Origin: Croceibacterium mercuriale
GTDB taxonomy: Bacteria; Pseudomonadota; Alphaproteobacteria; Sphingomonadales; Sphingomonadaceae
Length of the DNA stretch: 64,000 nt
Assembly (NCBI RefSeq): GCF_000802385.1
Contig: NZ_JTDN01000002.1
Span: 124,001 to 188,000 of the forward strand
Reading direction: 5' to 3'
The position numbers and the translations under genes are program-made. How positions within the stretch are numbered: position 1 is the stretch's first letter; each line of letters begins with the position of its first letter. Below the pieces are notes generated by a model that made no database searches, was not told the origin of the DNA, and saw only the letters and a list, made by a program, of their open reading frames with translations. Below, one piece after another: positions 15,128-25,514 of this stretch.

Positions 15128-17746
15128 ATGGACAGTTACCGCAAACCCCTGCTCGGCACCGACCTCCACTTCATCGACGTGCGCGCCGCGGTCGAAGCGA
15201 TCCGGCCGGGGGCCTATGACCGCCTCCCCTATGTCGCGCGGGTGCTGGCCGAACAGCTGGTACGCCGGGCCGATCCGGCGGAGCTGCCGGGCTATCTGCA
15301 GCAGATTGCGGAGGGACGGCGGGATCGCGATTTCCCGTGGTACCCGGCGCGCGTCGTCTGCCACGACATCCTGGGTCAGACCGCGCTGGTCGACCTTGCC
15401 GGCCTGCGCGACGCCATCGCCGAGCAGGGCGGCGATCCCGCCAAGGTCAATCCGGTCGTGCCCACGCAGCTGATCGTCGACCACAGCCTGGCAGTGGAGC
15501 ATGGCGGCCATGATCCGGACGCGTTCCTGCGCAACCGGGAGATCGAGGACCGCCGCAATGCGGACCGGTTCCATTTCATCGAATGGTGCAAGACCGCATT
15601 CGACAATGTCGACGTGATCCCGGCCGGCAATGGCATCATGCACCAGATCAACCTGGAACGGATGAGCCCGGTCGTGCAGGTGCGCGACGGCGTGGCCTTC
15701 CCCGACACCTGCGTCGGCACGGACAGCCACACCCCGCATGTGGACGCCCTGGGCGTGATCGCGGTCGGCGTGGGCGGGCTGGAGGCGGAGACGGTGATGC
15801 TGGGCCGTCCGTCCATGATGCGCCTGCCGGACAGCGTCGGCGTGCGCCTGACCGGGCGACGCGCGGAGGGGATCACGGCAACCGACATCGTGCTCGCCAT
15901 CACCGAGTTCCTGCGGCACGAGCGCGTGGTCGGCGCCTGGCTGGAATTTTTCGGCGAGGGAGCCGAAAGCCTGTCGATCGGCGACCGCGCCACCATCAGC
16001 AACATGTGCCCCGAATATGGCGCCACCGCCGCCATGTTCTTCATCGACCGCCAGACCATCGACTACCTGCTGCTGACCAATCGCGCGCCCGAACAGGTGC
16101 GGCTGGTGGAAACCTACGCCAAGGCCACCGGCCTGTGGGCCGATGCGCTGGAAACGGCCGAATACAGCCGGGTGCTGGAGTTCGACCTGTCGACCGTCGA
16201 GCGCAACCTGGCTGGCCCCTCCAACCCGCACAAGCGCCTGCCGACCGCGGCATTGCACGATCGCGGCATCGCGCACGATCTGGCCGGCGCGATCGCGCAG
16301 GAGCAGGCAGGGCTGATGCCCGATGGCGCGGTCATCATCGCCGCCATCACGAGCTGCACCAACACCAGCAATCCGCGCAATGTGGTCGCGGCCGGACTGG
16401 TGGCGCAGAAGGCCAATGCGCTGGGCCTGCAGCGCAAGCCATGGGTCAAGACCTCCTTCGCCCCCGGATCGCGTGTCCCCAGCCTGTATCTGGAGGAAGC
16501 CGGCCTGCTGGAGGAGCTGGAGCGGATGGGCTTCGGCATTGTCGGCTTTGCCTGCACAACCTGCAACGGCATGTCCGGCGCGCTCGACCCCGCGATCCAG
16601 CGCGAGATCGTGGAGCGCGACCTGCACACCACTGCCGTCCTGTCCGGCAACCGCAATTTCGACGGTCGTATCCATCCCTATGCGCGGCAGGCGTTCCTCG
16701 CCTCCCCGCCGCTGGTGGTGGCCTATGCCATCGCCGGCACGATCCGCTTCGACATCGAGCAGGATGTGCTGGGCACCACGCCGGACGGTCAGGACGTCCG
16801 GCTCAAGGACATCTGGCCGACCGATGCGGAGATCGATGCCGTGGTCGGGGAGCATGTGAAGGCATCGCAGTTCCGCGACGTGTACGATCCGATGTTCGCG
16901 CGCGACCTGCACGGCCACGAGGCGGTGTCCCCGCTATATGACTGGCGTCCGCAGTCGACCTATATCCGCCGGCCGCCTTACTGGGACACGGCCGGTCTGG
17001 GCGCGCTGGCCGCCAGCCCGCGCACGCTGAATGGCATGCGGCCACTGGCGATCCTGCCCGACAACATCACCACCGATCACCTGTCCCCCTCCAACGCGAT
17101 CCTGCCGACCAGTGCGGCGGGAGAGTACCTGACCAGCATGGGCGTGCCGGAGGAGGACTACAATTCCTACGCCACCCATCGCGGCGACCACCTGACCGCA
17201 ATGCGCGCCACCTTCGCCAACCCGCAGTTGGTGAACGAGATGGCGCTGGTCGATGGCGAGGTGCGCAAGGGATCGCTGGCGCGCGTCGAGCCCGAAGGCA
17301 CGGTGATGCGGATGTGGGAGGCGATCGAGACCTACCTGACCCGCCGGCAGCCGCTGATCATCATCGCCGGCGCCGATTACGGGCAGGGCTCGTCGCGCGA
17401 CTGGGCGGCCAAGGGCGTCCGGCTGGCCGGGGTAGAGGCAATCGTGGCCGAGGGATTCGAACGGATCCATCGCACCAACCTGATTGGCATGGGCGTGCTG
17501 CCGCTGGAATTCACGCACGGCACCACCCGTCTGGGCCTGAAGCTGGACGGGACGGAGACCTATGACGTGCATGGCGATCCGCAGGCGGGCGCGGAACTGG
17601 TGCTGGTGATCCGCCGCCGTGACGGCAGCGTGGAGGAGGTGCCGGTCCTCTGCCGGCTCGACACCGCCGAGGAGGTCTCGATCTACGAGGCCGGCGGTGT
17701 GCTGCAACGCTTCGCGGAGGACTTCCTGGCGGCGGAGGCGGCATGA
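15128..17746 (+). CDS. acnD: 2-methylcitrate dehydratase, Fe-S dependent (AcnD)
   Basis: An 872-residue aconitase-family enzyme with the three 4Fe-4S cysteines in SCTNTS and CTTCNGMS contexts ([23 protein letters not shown]) and the C-terminal swivel domain ([13 protein letters not shown]). Position directly before prpF and prpC identifies it as AcnD, which dehydrates 2-methylcitrate to 2-methylaconitate, rather than housekeeping aconitase. The start [10 protein letters not shown] has an AAAAAGGA site seven bases upstream. It overlaps prpF by 4 nt. No propionate-responsive regulator gene is adjacent. Confidence 0.93.
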   Translation: MDSYRKPLLGTDLHFIDVRAAVEAIRPGAYDRLPYVARVLAEQLVRRADPAELPGYLQQIAEGRRDRDFPWYPARVVCHDILGQTALVDLAGLRDAIAEQGGDPAKVNPVVPTQLIVDHSLAVEHGGHDPDAFLRNREIEDRRNADRFHFIEWCKTAFDNVDVIPAGNGIMHQINLERMSPVVQVRDGVAFPDTCVGTDSHTPHVDALGVIAVGVGGLEAETVMLGRPSMMRLPDSVGVRLTGRRAEGITATDIVLAITEFLRHERVVGAWLEFFGEGAESLSIGDRATISNMCPEYGATAAMFFIDRQTIDYLLLTNRAPEQVRLVETYAKATGLWADALETAEYSRVLEFDLSTVERNLAGPSNPHKRLPTAALHDRGIAHDLAGAIAQEQAGLMPDGAVIIAAITSCTNTSNPRNVVAAGLVAQKANALGLQRKPWVKTSFAPGSRVPSLYLEEAGLLEELERMGFGIVGFACTTCNGMSGALDPAIQREIVERDLHTTAVLSGNRNFDGRIHPYARQAFLASPPLVVAYAIAGTIRFDIEQDVLGTTPDGQDVRLKDIWPTDAEIDAVVGEHVKASQFRDVYDPMFARDLHGHEAVSPLYDWRPQSTYIRRPPYWDTAGLGALAASPRTLNGMRPLAILPDNITTDHLSPSNAILPTSAAGEYLTSMGVPEEDYNSYATHRGDHLTAMRATFANPQLVNEMALVDGEVRKGSLARVEPEGTVMRMWEAIETYLTRRQPLIIIAGADYGQGSSRDWAAKGVRLAGVEAIVAEGFERIHRTNLIGMGVLPLEFTHGTTRLGLKLDGTETYDVHGDPQAGAELVLVIRRRDGSVEEVPVLCRLDTAEEVSIYEAGGVLQRFAEDFLAAEAA

Positions 17747-18930
17747 GCGTGGCACCGCAGGTCGCCATCTCCGCCACCTACATGCGCGGGGGCACCAGCA
17801 AGGGCGTGTTCTTCCGGCTGGAGGATCTGCCGGAACCCTGCCGCGTCCCCGGCCGCCCGCGCGACCGGCTGTTCCAGCGGGTGATCGGCAGCCCCGACCC
17901 GTATGGCGCGCAGATCGACGGCATGGGCGGGGCGACCTCCAGCACCAGCAAATGCGTGATCGTCGGCCCGGCGACCGTACCGGGTCATGACGTGGATTAC
18001 CTGTATGGCCAGGTGTCGATCGACAGCGATTTCGTGGACTGGTCCGGCAATTGCGGAAACCTGTCCACTGCCGCCGGCGCCTTTGCCATTCATGCCGGCC
18101 ATGTCGATCCGGCCAATGCGGTGGACGGCATCTGCACCGTGCGGTTGTGGCAGGCCAACATCGGCAAGACGATCATCGCCCATGTGCCGGTGGCGGATGG
18201 CGCGGTGCAGGAAACCGGCGCCTTCGAACTGGACGGCGTGACCTTCCCGGCCGCCGAGATCGTGCTGGAATTCATGGACCCGGCGGATGGCGAGGGCGCG
18301 ATGTTCCCGACCGGCAATCTGGTCGACACGCTGGACGTGCCGGCGGAGATCGTCGCCGGAGGCAGGCTGCAGGCCACGCTGATCAATGCCGGAATCCCCA
18401 CCATCTTCGTCCGTGCCGCCGATATCGGCCATACCGGTACCGAATTGCGCGACGCGGTGAATAGCGATTCACAGGCGCTGCACCGGTTCGAGGTGCTGCG
18501 CACGATCGGCGCCCTGAAGATGGGCCTGATCACACACGCCGAGGAGGCGCTGAAGAGGCAGCACACGCCCAAGATCGCCTTCGTGGCCCCGCCCGCGGCC
18601 TACACCACCGCCAGCGGGCGCGTGGTGGCGGCGGAAGAGATCGACCTGGCCGTGCGGGCCCTGTCCATGGGAAAGCTGCACCATGCCATGATGGGCACCG
18701 CCTCCGTCGCCATTGCCGCCGCCGCCGCGGTGCCGGGCACGCTGGTCAGCGAAGCGGCCGGCGGCGGGGAACGGACCTACGTACGCTTTGGCCATCCTTC
18801 CGGCATCCTGCGCGTTGGCGCGGAAGCGCAGCAGGTTGACGGGCGCTGGACCGTGACCAAGGCGGTGATGAGCCGCAGCGCACGCATCCTGATGGATGGC
18901 CGCGTGCACGTTCCGGCTGACAGTTTCTGA
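17743..18930 (+). CDS. prpF: 2-methylaconitate isomerase PrpF
   Basis: A 395-residue PrpF-family protein, fold related to diaminopimelate epimerase. It isomerises the cis/trans 2-methylaconitate made by AcnD so that aconitase can rehydrate it. Family hallmarks are the N-terminal [13 protein letters not shown], the [13 protein letters not shown] segment and the [14 protein letters not shown] loop. Start and acnD stop overlap (ATGA), so translation is coupled. Confidence 0.94.
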   Translation: MSVAPQVAISATYMRGGTSKGVFFRLEDLPEPCRVPGRPRDRLFQRVIGSPDPYGAQIDGMGGATSSTSKCVIVGPATVPGHDVDYLYGQVSIDSDFVDWSGNCGNLSTAAGAFAIHAGHVDPANAVDGICTVRLWQANIGKTIIAHVPVADGAVQETGAFELDGVTFPAAEIVLEFMDPADGEGAMFPTGNLVDTLDVPAEIVAGGRLQATLINAGIPTIFVRAADIGHTGTELRDAVNSDSQALHRFEVLRTIGALKMGLITHAEEALKRQHTPKIAFVAPPAAYTTASGRVVAAEEIDLAVRALSMGKLHHAMMGTASVAIAAAAAVPGTLVSEAAGGGERTYVRFGHPSGILRVGAEAQQVDGRWTVTKAVMSRSARILMDGRVHVPADSF

Positions 18931-18961
18931 ACACGATAACACAACAAGAACGGACCAGAGG

Positions 18962-20110
18962 ATGACCGAAACCACCCCCTTCAAGCCCAAGAAATCCGTC
19001 GCGCTGTCCGGCGTCACGGCGGGCAACACGGCGCTGTGCACGGTCGGCCGCACCGGCAACGACCTGCATTATCGCGGCTATGACATCCTGGACTTCGCCG
19101 AAGAGGCGGAGTTCGAGGAGATTGCCCACCTGCTGGTCCATGGCCGTCTGCCGACCAGGCCCGAACTGCATGCCTACAAGCTGAAGCTGAAGGCGATGCG
19201 CGGGCTGCCGCTGGCCGTGCGCGAGGCGCTGGCCGCCCTCCCCGCTGCCGCGCATCCAATGGACGTGATGCGCACCGGCGTCTCCGCGCTGGGCTGCGCC
19301 CTGCCGGAGAAGGATGACCACAACACCCCCGGCGCGCGCGACATCGCCGACCGGCTGATGGCCTCGCTCGGCTCCATGCTGCTGTACTGGTATCACTGGA
19401 GCCACAATGGCCGCGAGATCAAGGTCCATACGGACGACGACAGCATCGCCGGCCACTTCCTGCACCTGCTGCGTGGGCGTCCGGCGTCCGAGAGCCATGT
19501 GCGCGCCATGCACACCAGCCTGATCCTCTATGCTGAACACGAGTTCAACGCCTCCACCTTCGCCGCGCGGGTGATCGCCGGCACGGGCAGCGACATGCAT
19601 TCGGCCATCACCGGCGCGATCGGCGCGCTGCGCGGCCCCAAGCATGGCGGCGCCAACGAAGTCGCCTTCGAGATCCAGAAGCGTTACGCCACGGCCGACG
19701 AGGCGGAGGCCGACATCCGCGCCCGGATGGAGGCCAGGGAGGTCATCATCGGCTTCGGCCATCCGGTCTATACCGTCAGCGACCCGCGCAACGAAGTGAT
19801 CAAGCGGGTCGCGAAGTCGCTGGCCGACGAAGCCGGCAGCACCACCCAGTTCGACATCGCGGAGCGGATCGAGACGGTGATGATGGACACCAAGAAGATG
19901 TTCCCGAACCTCGACTGGTTCAGCGCCGTCTCCTACCACCTGATGGGTATACCGACCGCCATGTTCACGCCCCTGTTCGTCATCGCCCGCACCAGCGGCT
20001 GGGCGGCGCACGCGATCGAGCAGCGCGAGGACAACAAGATCATCCGCCCCAGCGCAAACTACATCGGGCCGGAAGATCTGGCCTGGGTGCCGTTGGCAGA
20101 GCGGGGGTAA
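18962..20110 (+). CDS. prpC: 2-methylcitrate synthase PrpC
   Basis: A 382-residue citrate synthase-fold enzyme that condenses propionyl-CoA with oxaloacetate. It has the catalytic His regions ([21 protein letters not shown]) and [13 protein letters not shown], and the shorter length typical of PrpC compared with GltA. The ATG giving [15 protein letters not shown] follows an AGAGG site. It lies 31 bp after prpF in the same operon. Confidence 0.94.
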   Translation: MTETTPFKPKKSVALSGVTAGNTALCTVGRTGNDLHYRGYDILDFAEEAEFEEIAHLLVHGRLPTRPELHAYKLKLKAMRGLPLAVREALAALPAAAHPMDVMRTGVSALGCALPEKDDHNTPGARDIADRLMASLGSMLLYWYHWSHNGREIKVHTDDDSIAGHFLHLLRGRPASESHVRAMHTSLILYAEHEFNASTFAARVIAGTGSDMHSAITGAIGALRGPKHGGANEVAFEIQKRYATADEAEADIRARMEAREVIIGFGHPVYTVSDPRNEVIKRVAKSLADEAGSTTQFDIAERIETVMMDTKKMFPNLDWFSAVSYHLMGIPTAMFTPLFVIARTSGWAAHAIEQREDNKIIRPSANYIGPEDLAWVPLAERG

Positions 20111-20114
20111 GCGG

Positions 20115-20462
20115 GTGCGGAACGTAGCAGCGGCGGCGATCGTGTTCGGCGTGAGCGCCGTCTACTGGCAGGGCGTAAGCATGGTTTCCGGCGCTGCGGA
20201 ACCGTGGGACTCGCCGGCTTACGGCATCGCCTACCTGGTCGCCCTCGCCATTGCGCTGGCAGCGGGTCTGGTGATCGGACGGGCGGCCTGGCTGATCGGT
20301 CTGGCGATCAGCTTCGCGCAGATCCCGGTGATGCTCTGGAATGGCGACGGCGCCGTCGGAAACATGGCGGCGGCCGGATTGATCATCCTGGCTGCGCTGA
20401 CGCTGCCGCTGATTGGTGTCGCAGCCCTGGGAACGATCATCAGAAAACGGCGTGCGCGCTGA
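20115..20462 (+). CDS. Small four-helix membrane protein in the prp operon
   Basis: A 115-residue, very hydrophobic protein with about four predicted membrane segments (AAAIVFGVSAVYW; IAYLVALAIALAAGLVIG; AWLIGLAISFAQIPVML; AAAGLIILAALTLPLIGVAAL) and a basic C-terminus RKRRAR. It starts with GTG five bases after prpC and ends 28 bp before prpB, so it is part of the operon. No family recognised. It could help propionate uptake or be a bystander; nothing in the sequence decides. Confidence 0.7.
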   Translation: MRNVAAAAIVFGVSAVYWQGVSMVSGAAEPWDSPAYGIAYLVALAIALAAGLVIGRAAWLIGLAISFAQIPVMLWNGDGAVGNMAAAGLIILAALTLPLIGVAALGTIIRKRRAR

Positions 20463-20490
20463 TGCCGCACAAACAATCCAAGGACGTATG

Positions 20491-21411
20491 ATGCCCTATC
20501 TCCTCGCCTCCGACCTCCCGACCGAACCCGCCGGCAAGCGCTTCCGCGCGGGGCTGGAACGTCCCGGCATCTACCAGCTGCCCGGCGCGCATAACGGGCA
20601 GGCGGCGATCCAGGCGCGCAACGCCGGCTTTGACGGCCTGTACCTGTCCGGCGCGGCGATGACGGCCAGCATGGGTCTGCCGGATCTCGGCATCATCACG
20701 GTGGACGAGGTCGCGTTCTTCATCCGCCAGATCACCCGCGCATCGGGCCTGCCGCTGCTGGTGGATGGCGATACCGGCTATGGCGAGGCGCTGAATGTCA
20801 TGCACATGGTCCGCACCTTCGAGGATGCGGGTGCCGGCGCGGTGCATCTGGAGGACCAGATCCTGCCCAAGAAGTGCGGGCACCTGAACGGCAAGAACCT
20901 GGTCAGCCCGCACGACATGGCCGCCAAGGTCGCCGCCGCCGCCAAGGCGCGGCGCGACATGGTGATCGTGGCGCGCACCGATGCCGCCGGCGTGGAAGGG
21001 TTCGACGCTGCGGTAGAGCGAGCAAGGCTGTATGTGCAGGCGGGTGCGGACGCCATCTTCCCCGAAGCGCTGAACACGCGCGAGATGTTCGAGAAGTTCG
21101 CAGCGGCAGTGCCCGACGTGCCGCTGCTCGCCAACATGACCGAGTTCGGCAAGACCCCGTTCTTCACCGCGACCGAGTTCGAGCAGATGGGTTACAAGAT
21201 GGTGATCTGGCCTGTCTCCAGCCTGCGGATCGCCAACAAGGCGGTGGCGGACCTGTACGCCTCCATCCGCCAGCATGGCGGCACGCACGAGATGGTCGAC
21301 CGGATGCAGACCCGACAGGAGCTGTACGACACGATCGGGCTGCACCAGTTCGAGGAACTGGATGCCAGCATCGTGCGGACCGTGGTGCCGCAGATGACCG
21401 GCGCAAGCTGA
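20491..21411 (+). CDS. prpB: 2-methylisocitrate lyase PrpB
   Basis: A 306-residue isocitrate lyase/PEP mutase superfamily enzyme that splits 2-methylisocitrate into pyruvate and succinate. The active-site motif KKCGHLNGK (catalytic Cys) and metal-binding VDGDTGYGEA and EDQ are present. Two ATGs sit in tandem; the second (20491) has AGGA at seven-base spacing. With acnD, prpF and prpC this completes the methylcitrate cycle. Confidence 0.94.
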   Translation: MPYLLASDLPTEPAGKRFRAGLERPGIYQLPGAHNGQAAIQARNAGFDGLYLSGAAMTASMGLPDLGIITVDEVAFFIRQITRASGLPLLVDGDTGYGEALNVMHMVRTFEDAGAGAVHLEDQILPKKCGHLNGKNLVSPHDMAAKVAAAAKARRDMVIVARTDAAGVEGFDAAVERARLYVQAGADAIFPEALNTREMFEKFAAAVPDVPLLANMTEFGKTPFFTATEFEQMGYKMVIWPVSSLRIANKAVADLYASIRQHGGTHEMVDRMQTRQELYDTIGLHQFEELDASIVRTVVPQMTGAS

Positions 21412-21473
21412 CCGGACACATCGGCTCCGCTCGTCGTTAACCCTGCCGGATGGACGACAGAGCGGAGCCGGTG

Positions 21474-22472
21474 ATGAACGACTACGAGACCACGCGCAGG
21501 ACAATTCTGGGCGGTGCAGCGATGGGCTTGGCTGCAGGCGCGTTCGCCGCACCGGCGGCCGCGCAGGACGGTGGCGGCACGGCCGCGCGACGCCCGCTGC
21601 GCGACCCGCGCAGCGCCTATACGCGCGAACCCTTCCCCGAACAGCAGCAGGAATGGCCGGGGCTGGCCAGCCGCATGACCCCGCGCCCCGATCACGGCGA
21701 AAGCAGCTATCGTGGATCGGGCAAGCTGGCGGGCCGAAAGGCGCTGATCACCGGCGGCGACAGCGGCATCGGCCGGGCGGCGGCGATCGCCTTCGCCCGC
21801 GAAGGCGCCGACGTGGCGATCAACTACTACCCCACCGAGGAACCGGACGCGCAGGAGGTAAAGCAGCTGATCGAGCAGGCCGGTCGCCGCGCCGTGCTGC
21901 TGCCGGCCGACATCCGCACGCAGGCCGCCTGCGAGCAGACCGTGGCCAAGGCGATCGAATCGCTGGGCGGGCTGGATATCCTGGTGAACAACGCCGCCTA
22001 CCAGCAGAGCAAGGCCGACATCCTGGAGATCAGCGACGAGCAGTTCGTCCGCACCTACGAGACCAATGTCTATCACGTGTTCCGCTTCAGCAAGGCGGCG
22101 GTGCCCAGCCTGCCGCCGGGCGCGGTGATCATCAACACGATCAGCCAGAACTCCTACGATCCGGGCGAGGAGCTGATCGATTATGCCAGCACCAAGGCCG
22201 CGATCCTGAACCTGACCAAGGGCATGGCCAAGCAGCTGGCGAAGAAGGGCATTCGCGTAAACGCGGTCAGCCCGGGTCCGATCTGGACCCCGCTGCAGGT
22301 CTGCGGCGGGCAGATCCCCGGCACGATGGGCGAGTTCGGACAGGACACACCGCTGGGCCGCGCCGGCCAGCCGGCGGAGCTGGGTGCGCTGTTCGTCATG
22401 CTGGCGAGCGACGAGACGACCTACTCCACTGGCACCGCCGTCGGGGCGCATGGCGGCGGCGGCAACCCTTGA
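21474..22472 (+). CDS. SDR family oxidoreductase with Tat signal peptide (YghA-like)
   Basis: A 332-residue short-chain dehydrogenase. It has the cofactor glycine motif TGGDSGIGRA, NNAA, catalytic Ser/Tyr/Lys region (ISQNSYDPGEELIDYASTKAA) and the classical SPGPI segment. The N-terminus carries a twin-arginine motif (TTRRTILGGAAMGLAAG) and an AAPAAAQD cleavage region, so the enzyme would be exported folded to the periplasm, unusual for a NAD(P)-dependent SDR. About 50 residues between signal and fold match YghA-type proteins (PFPEQQQEWPGLASRM). The substrate is unknown. GGACA-N16-CGTT at 21414-21438 resembles an EcfG promoter with two changes in the -35. Confidence 0.85.
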   Translation: MNDYETTRRTILGGAAMGLAAGAFAAPAAAQDGGGTAARRPLRDPRSAYTREPFPEQQQEWPGLASRMTPRPDHGESSYRGSGKLAGRKALITGGDSGIGRAAAIAFAREGADVAINYYPTEEPDAQEVKQLIEQAGRRAVLLPADIRTQAACEQTVAKAIESLGGLDILVNNAAYQQSKADILEISDEQFVRTYETNVYHVFRFSKAAVPSLPPGAVIINTISQNSYDPGEELIDYASTKAAILNLTKGMAKQLAKKGIRVNAVSPGPIWTPLQVCGGQIPGTMGEFGQDTPLGRAGQPAELGALFVMLASDETTYSTGTAVGAHGGGGNP

Positions 22473-22539
22473 GGCAGAGCTTGAGACCGGCACGCTTTGC
22501 CGCCATGGGCCTCGCCGTCCCCTCAGGAGGTGAGTGCCC

Positions 22540-23514
22540 ATGAATGCCAGGCCCGGAGTGCTGCTGATCGATGCCGGCGGCACCATCGCCTCCGTGCCGG
22601 ACGATCGCGGCGTGCTGGTCGGCCGGGTGGGCAGCGCCGGACTGGCCGCCGCCCTGCCGCCGCTGCCTCATGCCCTGACGGAGCGGCAGGCCTATGCCGG
22701 CCTGAGCGAGGACATGGGCTTCGGCGACGCCTTGCGCGTCATCGACCTGGCGGCAGCGGTCGAAGGCGATCCGGCGCTGGCCGGCACGGTCGTGGCCCAT
22801 GGCACGGACACGATGGAGGATGTCGCCTTCCTCACCGACCTGTTCCATGGCGGCGCCAAGCCGGTGGTGTTCACCGGCGCACAGCGGGCACCTGGCGCAC
22901 CCGGTGCGGATGGCATGGCCAACCTGCGGGACGCGCTGGCCGTCGCGACGGAGCCGGCTGCGCGCGGGATCGGCAGCGTCATCGTGTTCGGCGGCCGCAT
23001 CCTGCCGGCCGCGTACGCGCTGAAGCTGGACAGCAGCGCGCCCGAGGCGTTCGGTCCGCCCGGTGCCGAGATCGGCCGGGTGGACGATCAGGGCATGCGC
23101 CTGCGATCCCTGCCCCTGCGACGCCCGGCCTTCGCCCGGGTAGAGCCGGATGCCACGGTCGAGATCGTCGCGCTGGCGCTGGGCAGCACCGGCCGGCAGG
23201 TCGACCTGCTGGTGGAGGCAGGCACGCGCGGCATCGTGGTGCAGGGTTTCGGCCGGGGCAACGTGCCTGCCGCCGTGCTGCCGGCGCTGGAACGCGCCCG
23301 GGCCGCCGGCGTGCTGCTCGGGATCGGCACGCATTGCATCGCCGGCGGCACCGCGCCGTCCTACGCCTCCGGCGCGGCGCTGGCCGATCTGGGGGCGATC
23401 CCCGCCGGCCCGCTCAGCGTCCGCAAGCTGCGCCTGTTGCTGGCCGTGGCTCTGGGCGATGGACGCATTGCGACGGAGGCGGAGCGGCTCGCCCGTGCCT
23501 GGCTCGCGGCCTGA
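22540..23514 (+). CDS. Type I/II asparaginase
   Basis: A 324-residue asparaginase-family amidohydrolase converting asparagine to aspartate and ammonia. The two catalytic Thr motifs are visible: DAGGTIAS near the N-terminus and VVAHGTDTMEDVAFL in the middle. No signal peptide is seen, so a cytoplasmic (type I-like) location is likely. I chose ATG 22540, nine bases after AGGAGG; a GTG six bases earlier is too close to that site. The gene converges on the MaoC gene with 3 bp between the stops. Confidence 0.9.
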   Translation: MNARPGVLLIDAGGTIASVPDDRGVLVGRVGSAGLAAALPPLPHALTERQAYAGLSEDMGFGDALRVIDLAAAVEGDPALAGTVVAHGTDTMEDVAFLTDLFHGGAKPVVFTGAQRAPGAPGADGMANLRDALAVATEPAARGIGSVIVFGGRILPAAYALKLDSSAPEAFGPPGAEIGRVDDQGMRLRSLPLRRPAFARVEPDATVEIVALALGSTGRQVDLLVEAGTRGIVVQGFGRGNVPAAVLPALERARAAGVLLGIGTHCIAGGTAPSYASGAALADLGAIPAGPLSVRKLRLLLAVALGDGRIATEAERLARAWLAA

Positions 23515-23517
23515 ATC

Positions 23518-23976
23518 CTAGCTTGCCGGCGGTCGGCACCTCTGCAGCCCGCTGCGGCGGCATTGCGCCACCAGTTCGTCCCGCTGGTTGAACGCCCGGT
23601 GCGCGAAGGTGACGATGCCCTGGTCCGGCCGTGATCGGCTGGGGCGCAGTTCCAGCACCTCTGTCTCGATCCTGAGCGTATCACCGATGAAGACCGGCCT
23701 GGGGAAGCGCACTTCGTCCCACCCCAGATTGGCGACGGCGGTGCCCAGCGTGGTATCGCCGACCGACACGCCCACCATCAGGCCCAGCACGAACACCGAA
23801 TTGACCAGCACCTGCCCGAACTCGGTGCCGGCCATGTATTCGGCATCCAGGTGCAATTGCGCCGGATTGTGCGTCATGGTGGAGAACAGCAGGTTGTCCG
23901 TCTCCGTCACCGTACGGCGGATCGCGTGGGCGAAGACCTGCCCCACATGCAACTCGTCGAACCACAGGCCTGCCAT
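23518..23976 (-). CDS. MaoC family (R)-hydratase
   Basis: A 152-residue single hot-dog-fold MaoC-like protein. The hydratase 2 active-site segment is THNPAQLHLDAEYMAGTEFGQ (about 34-54), where the usual Asp-x-Asn-Pro-x-His is altered to a His-Asn-Pro...His form. That form is common in beta-methylmalyl-CoA dehydratase/mesaconyl-CoA hydratase relatives. The exact acyl-CoA substrate is not predictable. It is divergent from the I78 inhibitor gene. Confidence 0.8.
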   Translation of the reverse strand: MAGLWFDELHVGQVFAHAIRRTVTETDNLLFSTMTHNPAQLHLDAEYMAGTEFGQVLVNSVFVLGLMVGVSVGDTTLGTAVANLGWDEVRFPRPVFIGDTLRIETEVLELRPSRSRPDQGIVTFAHRAFNQRDELVAQCRRSGLQRCRPPAS

Positions 23977-24065
23977 TGTGCGTGCTCCTTCTCCCGTGCC
24001 AAAGCGTTAGCAGAGGGGAGCCGGGGCGCCAGTCGCCCGTTGAGGCTGCCAAAGGAGAACGATTG

Positions 24066-24374
24066 ATGACGACCCGGATTCCCCTGATCCTGCTGGCGAC
24101 CCTGTCGCTGACCGGGTGCAAGACGCATTGGGACAATGTGCGCGAGGAAGTGGCGCACCGGCGTGACGACGCGCCGTGCGACGCGACCGACCTGCAGGGG
24201 ATGGTCGGCCAGCGGGTCGATGCGGAGATGGGCGAACGGCTGCGGCGCGGATCGGGCGCAAAGACCCTGCGCTGGGCGCCGCCGAACTCTGCGATGACGA
24301 TGGATTTTCGCGAGGACCGGCTGACCGTGTCCTATGACGAGCGGATGGCGATCACCCGGATCAGCTGTGGCTGA
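24066..24374 (+). CDS. Peptidase inhibitor I78-family lipoprotein
   Basis: A 102-residue predicted lipoprotein with signal MTTRIPLILLATLSLTGC (lipobox LTGC). The I78 signature is in the C-terminal half: GQRVDAEMGERL, then APPNSAMTMDFREDRLTVSYD and ITRISCG, with a Cys pair (C59 region and the final C). I78 proteins inhibit serine peptidases and may protect the periplasm. The start has AAAGGAG upstream. GGAGC-N16-CGTT (24017-24041) is one base off an EcfG promoter. Its stop overlaps the next gene. Confidence 0.75.
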   Translation: MTTRIPLILLATLSLTGCKTHWDNVREEVAHRRDDAPCDATDLQGMVGQRVDAEMGERLRRGSGAKTLRWAPPNSAMTMDFREDRLTVSYDERMAITRISCG

Positions 24375-25428
24375 CACCATCGGCCCTGCGACGATCAACG
24401 ACGTCCAGGTCTGGCGTGAGGGCGCGGTCGGCCGTATCCGGCTGGCGCGCCGCACCGCGCTGAACGCGCTGACGCCGCCGATGTGCGACGTCATGACCGG
24501 CGCGCTGCTGGGTTGGTGGCATGACGATTCGCTGACCACCATCATTCTGGACCATGCGCCGCAGGTGCGCGGCTTCTGCGCCGGCGGCGACGTCGCCTGG
24601 GTCCGGCAGTCCGTGCTGCGCGATGGCGGCAACGCGGCGCGGGCGTTCTTCGGGCACGAATACCGCCTGAACCACCTGCTGTTCACCTGCCCCAAGGTGC
24701 TGGTCTGCTTCATGGACGGGGTGACGATGGGCGGCGGCGTCGGGCTGGCGCTGCCCTGCCTGTATCGCGTGGCCACGCCCAACACGCTGCTGGCCATGCC
24801 GGAGGGTTCGATCGGCCTGTTCCCCGATGTCGGCGCCGGCTGGTACCTGCCGCGCCTGCTGCATCATGTCGGCCCGTTCCTGGCGCTGACCGGCGCCCGG
24901 CTGGACGGGGCGGAGTGCCTGTGGGCCGGGCTCGCCACGCATTACCTGCCGGACAATGCGCTGGAGGAGGCCAAGGCGGCGATCAGCGCCGATCCCGCCA
25001 CGATCGAGCAGGTGCTGGAACGGCTCGCCACCACACCGCCGCCGGCGCGGCTTGAAGGCAATGCGGAAGCGATCGAGCACCTGTTCGCCGGCAGCACGCT
25101 GGCTGCCGTCCGCGCCACACTGGCCGCAGACGGCAGCCGCTGGGCGGCAAAGGAACTGGCGGCGGTGGACGCCCGCTGCCCCACCAGCGCCACGGTCGCC
25201 CTGCGCCTCTTCGCCGCGGATGTGCCCGATTTCGCGGCCGAGATGGCGCTGGAACACCGGATTGCGCTCCGCATGATTGCCCGACCGGACTTTGCGGAAG
25301 GCGTGCGTGCCGTGCTGGTGGACAAGACCGGCGATGCCCTGTGGCAACCACCTGCCATCGGCGCGGCGCTTGACGCCATCTTCGCACCCCTGCCGGCAGG
25401 AGAGGAGTGGACGCCGCACCGGGTCTGA
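24367..25428 (+). CDS. 3-hydroxyisobutyryl-CoA hydrolase (crotonase fold)
   Basis: A 353-residue crotonase-superfamily protein of the HIBCH type, which releases 3-hydroxyisobutyrate in valine catabolism. Diagnostic segments are [26 protein letters not shown] and [22 protein letters not shown]. The C-terminal domain (about 200-350) is longer than in simple enoyl-CoA hydratases. The likely start is GTG at 24367, overlapping the I78 gene by 8 nt; an upstream ATG in the same frame lies inside the I78 gene. Other valine-pathway genes are not nearby. Confidence 0.88.
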   Translation: MADTIGPATINDVQVWREGAVGRIRLARRTALNALTPPMCDVMTGALLGWWHDDSLTTIILDHAPQVRGFCAGGDVAWVRQSVLRDGGNAARAFFGHEYRLNHLLFTCPKVLVCFMDGVTMGGGVGLALPCLYRVATPNTLLAMPEGSIGLFPDVGAGWYLPRLLHHVGPFLALTGARLDGAECLWAGLATHYLPDNALEEAKAAISADPATIEQVLERLATTPPPARLEGNAEAIEHLFAGSTLAAVRATLAADGSRWAAKELAAVDARCPTSATVALRLFAADVPDFAAEMALEHRIALRMIARPDFAEGVRAVLVDKTGDALWQPPAIGAALDAIFAPLPAGEEWTPHRV

Positions 25429-25514
25429 TCCGGCCGGCTTGCGCCCACCCAAGAAAATCTGCCCGCCCGCCCGCCTTGTGCAAAAGGGCGGCAGACGGCA
25501 CTTCGGCCCCCATC

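Noticed and set aside
15014-16918. A 634-codon minus-strand frame over acnD.
   Set aside because: acnD motifs and operon position decide for the plus strand.
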